27,961 nucleotides of DNA. Source: Serpens sp035497635. Its GTDB lineage: Bacteria > Pseudomonadota > Gammaproteobacteria > Pseudomonadales > Pseudomonadaceae. A program made the position numbers and the translations under genes. The stretch is taken from positions 1 to 27,961 of the forward strand of contig DATJDB010000036.1 of assembly GCA_035497635.1 (NCBI GenBank), given 5' to 3'. The notes under the pieces were generated by a model that had not been told where the DNA came from, ran no database searches, and worked only from the letters and a program-made list of their open reading frames with translations. This document shows, one piece after another, positions 25,216 to 27,961 of the stretch (positions are counted from its first letter, which is position 1; every line of letters begins with the position of its first letter).

Positions 25216-25306
25216 GCCGCGCTTCGACCAGCGCCTGAACAGCAAACTCTGGCTGGGGAAGAGTGATCGGGCCGGCCGCTGCCAAGGTGAGGATTTCAGC
25301 AGCAAC

Positions 25307-25560
25307 GGCCGGCATAAAGCCGGCCCTACATGGGAACGTGCCCGGCTGGACCTGCTTGCAAAACCTATAGGGCCGGGTTCATCCCGGCCAAGGCCGGCGC
25401 CAGTCGAGCCCGGTGTACGGCCTTGGCACCGCTGGCCGGCACAAAGCCGGCCCTACAAGGGGAACGTGCCGGCTGAACCTGCCTGCAGGCCTGTCGGGCC
25501 AGGTTTATCCCGGCCAAAAGCCGGTGCTAGCCGGGCCCACAGGTCATGGCACTCCCCGAG
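25307..25560. repeat. Tandem imperfect duplication (about 127 bp) of REP palindromes
   Basis: Copy A (25307-25433) and copy B (from 25434) share order and sequence at a majority of positions. Each begins with a palindrome GGCCGGC-N5-GCCGGCC (25307-25325; 25434-25452) followed by CCTACA. Each then has a second, inverted palindrome of the type GGGCCGGG-N6-CCCGGCC (25370-25389; 25496-25515, with one substitution). The same core occurs at 12915-13006. This fits a duplicated REP doublet. Confidence 0.8.
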
Positions 25561-25580
25561 CTCACCTGACGAAACAAACA

Positions 25581-25612
25581 AAAAGCCCCGATGATCGCTC
25601 ATCGGGGCTTTT
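25581..25612. terminator. Bidirectional rho-independent terminator
   Basis: A perfect 14-bp stem, AAAAGCCCCGATGA (25581-25594) with TCATCGGGGCTTTT (25599-25612), has a TCGC loop. The A-run on one side and T-run on the other allow termination both ways. It ends the CoA-transferase transcript (stop at 25632) and any transcript from the promoter at 25187. Confidence 0.95.
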
Positions 25613-25631
25613 GTCTTTCGGTGTGCAGCGC

Positions 25632-27116
25632 TTACAGCATCGAGCCGGTTTCTTCCAGCTGGATGTGCCATTCCAGCGCTTCGCGCAGGATGTGCGGGGT
25701 CTGACCGCCCTTGGCGCAAGCGCGCTCGAAGTAGTCGTTCAGCTTGGCGCGGTAGGTCGGGTGTACGCAGTTGTCGATAATCGCGCGGGCGCGTTCACGC
25801 GGCGCCAGGCCACGCAGGTCAGCCAGACCCTGCTCAGTGACCACGATGTCCACGTCGTGCTCGGTGTGGTCGACGTGCGCCACCATCGGCACCACGGAGG
25901 AGATCTTGCCGTCCTTCGCGGTGGACTTGGTGACGAAGATGGCCAGCGCGTGGCGGGCGAAGTCGCCGGAGCCACCGATGCCGTTCATCATCTTGGTGCC
26001 GCCCACGTGGGTGGAATTCACGTTGCCGTAGATGTCGAATTCCAGCGGCGTATTGATGCCGATGATGCCGATGCGACGAACGATTTCCGGGTGGTTGGAG
26101 ATTTCTTGCGGACGCAGCACCAGCTTGTCCTTGTACTTCTCCATGTTGCCAAACACGCGCTCGTTGCAGCGCTCGGACAGGGTGATGGAGCAGCCCGAGG
26201 CAAACTTCATCTTGCCGGCATCGATCAGCTCGATGGTGCAGTCCTGCAGCACCTCGGAGTACATGACCAGATCCTGGAAGGGCGAATCCTTCAGGCCGGT
26301 CAGCACGGCGTTGGCGATATTACCGATGCCGGCCTGCAGCGGGCCGAGGTTGCGCGGCAGGTTGCCGGCTTCCACTTCGTTTTCGAAGAATTTGACCAGG
26401 TTGGCGGCAATGGCTGCGGTCTCGTCATCCGGCGGGGTGACGGTCGAATAGGAGTCCGGCTGGTTGGTGATCACGATGGCCGCGATCTTGGCTGGATCGA
26501 CCGGGATAGCGGTGGTGCCGATGCGGTCATCGACCTTCAGCAGCGGGATCGGCAGACGGTTCGGACGGTAGGTCGGAATGAAGACGTCGTGCAGACCTTC
26601 CAGATTCGGATTGTGAGCCAGGTTCAGCTCGACAATCACCTGGTCGGCGAACAGCGCGAAGCTGGCGGAGTTGCCCAGCGAGGTGGTCGGTACGATGTGA
26701 CCCTGCTCGGTGATGGCCACGGCTTCGATGATGGCGATTTCCGGCTTCTTCAGCTGGTTGTTGCGCATCATTTCCACGGTGTGCGAAAGGTGCTGGTCGA
26801 CGAACATCACCTCGCCGGCGTTGATCGCCTTGCGCAGGGTAGCATCGGCCTGGAACGGCGAACGACGGGCCAGCAGACCGGCCTCGGTCATGATCTTGTC
26901 CAGATCGTTGCCCAGGCTGGCGCCGGTGAAGAGGTTGATCTTCATCGGGGTCTTCTTGGCGCGCTCGGCCAGCGCCATCGGCACGGCCTTGGCTTCACCG
27001 GCACGGGTGAATCCGCTCATACCGACTGTCATGCCGTCATGAATCAAAGAAGCCGCCTGTTCGGCGCTCATGACTTTGCTGTTAAGAGAAGACAGGCGGA
27101 TACGATCGGTATGCAT
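25632..27116 (-). CDS. Acetyl-CoA hydrolase / succinyl-CoA:acetate CoA-transferase family protein
   Basis: This 494-residue cytoplasmic class I CoA-transferase is expected to move CoA between acetate and succinate or a similar acid, or to hydrolyse acetyl-CoA. It has the two-domain layout of the family: GSSL-type MSGFTRAGEAKAVP near residues 33-46, GIGNIANAV (263-271), the probable catalytic Glu288 (MYSEVLQD), and the oxyanion glycine loop GIGGSGDFARHA (379-390). It is highly similar to the AarC/Cat1-type enzymes in length and motif order. The ATG at 27116 has a weak AGAGA site about nine bases upstream. A run of 14 G/C pairs lies 20 bases upstream of the start. It is a single gene ending at the terminator 25581-25612. 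Confidence 0.92.
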   Translation of the reverse strand: MHTDRIRLSSLNSKVMSAEQAASLIHDGMTVGMSGFTRAGEAKAVPMALAERAKKTPMKINLFTGASLGNDLDKIMTEAGLLARRSPFQADATLRKAINAGEVMFVDQHLSHTVEMMRNNQLKKPEIAIIEAVAITEQGHIVPTTSLGNSASFALFADQVIVELNLAHNPNLEGLHDVFIPTYRPNRLPIPLLKVDDRIGTTAIPVDPAKIAAIVITNQPDSYSTVTPPDDETAAIAANLVKFFENEVEAGNLPRNLGPLQAGIGNIANAVLTGLKDSPFQDLVMYSEVLQDCTIELIDAGKMKFASGCSITLSERCNERVFGNMEKYKDKLVLRPQEISNHPEIVRRIGIIGINTPLEFDIYGNVNSTHVGGTKMMNGIGGSGDFARHALAIFVTKSTAKDGKISSVVPMVAHVDHTEHDVDIVVTEQGLADLRGLAPRERARAIIDNCVHPTYRAKLNDYFERACAKGGQTPHILREALEWHIQLEETGSML

Positions 27117-27136
27117 ATGCGAAATCTCTGACTACC

Positions 27137-27150
27137 GGGGGGGGGGGGGG
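27137..27150. repeat. Homopolymer of 14 G (14 C on the CoA-transferase strand)
   Basis: Fourteen consecutive G at 27137-27150 lie 20 bases upstream of the ATG at 27116, between the ribosome binding site and the likely -10. Tracts this long are prone to slipped-strand length change. Confidence 0.9.
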
Positions 27151-27162
27151 AATTGAGGCGGC

Positions 27163-27168
27163 ATTCTA
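27163..27168 (-). promoter_or_regulatory. Possible -10 element of the CoA-transferase gene
   Basis: On the minus strand this reads TAGAAT (five of six to TATAAT), preceded by GT. No good -35 is visible at 16-18 bases. If it is used, transcription would start near 27156 and the C14 tract would lie in the first 20 transcribed bases. Confidence 0.4.
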
Positions 27169-27587
27169 ACGACTGACCCCGAAATGCACCTACGACGTAA
27201 GTCGAATACAAGCCGCAGTGGAATTCCTATCCTCACCATCCACCCTACAGCCCGCGTTGCAGAGCGGTTGCGCTGCACCCAAGGGCCATGACCGCTCGGC
27301 GGATTGTGCGCACCGCGTCTTTCAAACGGGCGTACGAAGGTATCGATTGACCCATCGGTCACAGCTGTTACCCTTGCGCCGCTCTCGCCGGCAGGTTCGG
27401 TCAGGTACCCGTCCGGGGGAGTACGCCAAAGCTCACGAGGCTGCGCGCGTCCCCGATCCGCCGGTGCTAACCGGCCTCCGAGCAGGCTCTGCAACGGTTA
27501 TCGGCCGGCAGAGCCGGGCTCCCTCCCCCTTGCTCTCCCCACCTCGCCTGCTTAAGGTGGCCACCCCCCTCAGCCGCTGCCGTCCCC
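27169..27587. other. Gene-free region upstream of the MtfA-like gene, with possible promoter and hairpins
   Basis: I see no credible gene; the open frames here are Arg/Pro/Ser-rich shadow sequence. A possible + strand promoter is TTGACC (27347-27352), 16 bases, TACCCT (27369-27374). Downstream lie GCCGGT/ACCGGC (27460-27475, 4-base loop) and an 8-bp perfect stem GGCTCTGC/GCAGAGCC (27485-27515). The leader of the next gene would then be about 200 bases and structured. I recognise no riboswitch class. Confidence 0.4.
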
Positions 27588-27961
27588 ATGTGGTCATTTC
27601 GCGCCTGGCGCCGACGCCGCCTGCTTGCCCGCCATCCCCTCGATGCTCATCTGTGGCGCGAGGTGCTCGACAGCCTGCCGATCCTCGATGGCCTGTCCGA
27701 CGCCGAACTGCGCCACCTCGGCGAGCGCTGCGTACTGTTCCTGCATGCCAAGCGCCTGACCGCCCTGCCCGGCGTGGAGCTGAATGCCTTCGCGCGCCTG
27801 CGCCTGGCCGCCCAGGCGCAACTGCCGCTGCTGTTTCTGCCCGACCTGGACTGGTACCAGGGCTTCCATGAGCTGGTGCTGTATCCGGACGACTTTGTCA
27901 GCCCGCAGAAGCACCGCGACGCCAGCGGCGTCGAACACATCTATGAAGAAGCGCGCAGCGG
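27588..27961 (+). CDS. MtfA-like zinc-dependent peptidase (M90 family), N-terminal part
   Basis: The frame opens at ATG 27588 and runs off the window after 124 codons. The N-terminus MWSFRAWRRRRLLARHPL and the later LSDAELRHLGERCVLFLHAK and LPLLFLPDLDWYQGFHELVLYP (about residues 78-99) are typical of MtfA/YeeI proteins (DUF980). The HEXXH zinc site would lie beyond the window edge, so catalytic competence cannot be checked. E. coli MtfA is a cytosolic aminopeptidase that binds the glucose repressor Mlc; a role in a pseudomonad is unclear. No good Shine-Dalgarno precedes the ATG, and no in-frame alternative start is available upstream. Confidence 0.85.
   Translation, partial: MWSFRAWRRRRLLARHPLDAHLWREVLDSLPILDGLSDAELRHLGERCVLFLHAKRLTALPGVELNAFARLRLAAQAQLPLLFLPDLDWYQGFHELVLYPDDFVSPQKHRDASGVEHIYEEARS

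Larger units (their letters stand above)
25122..25631. other. 510-bp gene-free region: promoter, tandem REP block, terminator
   Basis: I find no convincing coding frame here. From left to right it holds a 15-bp palindrome (GCGCAAG-C-CTTGCGC, 25152-25166), a near-consensus + strand promoter, two tandem copies of a palindromic block (25307-25433 and 25434-25560), and a strong bidirectional terminator. Each is listed separately. Confidence 0.7.

Noticed and set aside
25307..25560. Tandem palindromic repeats considered as a CRISPR array
   Set aside because: Only two units of about 127 bp, both palindrome and intervening sequence are repeated, and there are no unique spacers or cas genes.
27218..27871. 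217-codon + strand frame across the MtfA-like start
   Set aside because: Composition is Arg/Pro/Ser-rich and it overlaps the MtfA frame, which has recognisable family motifs.

Overview
The window is GC-rich chromosomal DNA from a Pseudomonas-type gammaproteobacterium. The assignment rests on the gene content and on protein features typical of that genus: aapJQMP, an EstB-like carboxylesterase, rhlB, moaCDE beside a PIN-PhoH gene, coaE-yacG, ampDE beside a chemoreceptor, DUF6482, and dispersed GC-rich palindromic (REP-type) elements between genes. I see no prophage, insertion sequence, CRISPR array, tRNA or rRNA. Nearly all of it looks like core genome.

Layout. Positions 1-81 are the tail of an unidentified + strand gene, facing a bidirectional terminator. 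Positions 151-4437 (minus strand) are the general amino-acid ABC importer operon aapJ-aapQ-aapM-aapP, with a strong hairpin after aapJ. Positions 4697-8311 (+) hold a serine carboxylesterase, the DEAD-box helicase rhlB, a DUF2157-like membrane protein and a 54-residue membrane peptide whose end overlaps moaE. Positions 8305-11015 (minus) hold moaC-moaD-moaE (molybdopterin synthesis) and a PIN-PhoH ATPase, separated by an inverted pair of REP-like palindromes. Positions 11262-12860 (+) are yaaA-coaE-yacG, tightly spaced. Positions 13033-14957 (minus) hold a CbiM-like permease, an acetyltransferase translationally coupled to it, and an FklB-type prolyl isomerase.

Positions 15061-18605 (minus) hold a DUF6482 protein, an unidentified 106-residue protein and a LonC-type ATPase/protease. 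The 106-residue gene is flanked on both sides by a 31-bp direct repeat, each copy carrying two facing DnaA-box-like 9-mers. Then come a TatD-family nuclease (+), a chemoreceptor (minus), an LtaS-like membrane sulfatase/phosphotransferase (+), and ampD-ampE (minus; cell-wall recycling and AmpC control). Positions 25122-25631 have no gene but hold a near-consensus promoter facing the + strand, a tandem imperfect duplication of about 127 bp built from REP palindromes, and a perfect 14-bp-stem bidirectional terminator. Positions 25632-27116 (minus) encode an acetyl-CoA hydrolase/CoA-transferase with a run of 14 G (14 C on its coding strand) just upstream of its start. A 470-bp non-coding stretch then leads into a partial MtfA-like peptidase gene (27588-end).

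The genes form several independent housekeeping units, not one pathway. No wholly new system is evident. The signals most worth a second look are non-coding: the G14 tract, the promoter-REP-terminator unit at 25187-25612, and the paired DnaA-box-like repeats at 15588 and 16077.
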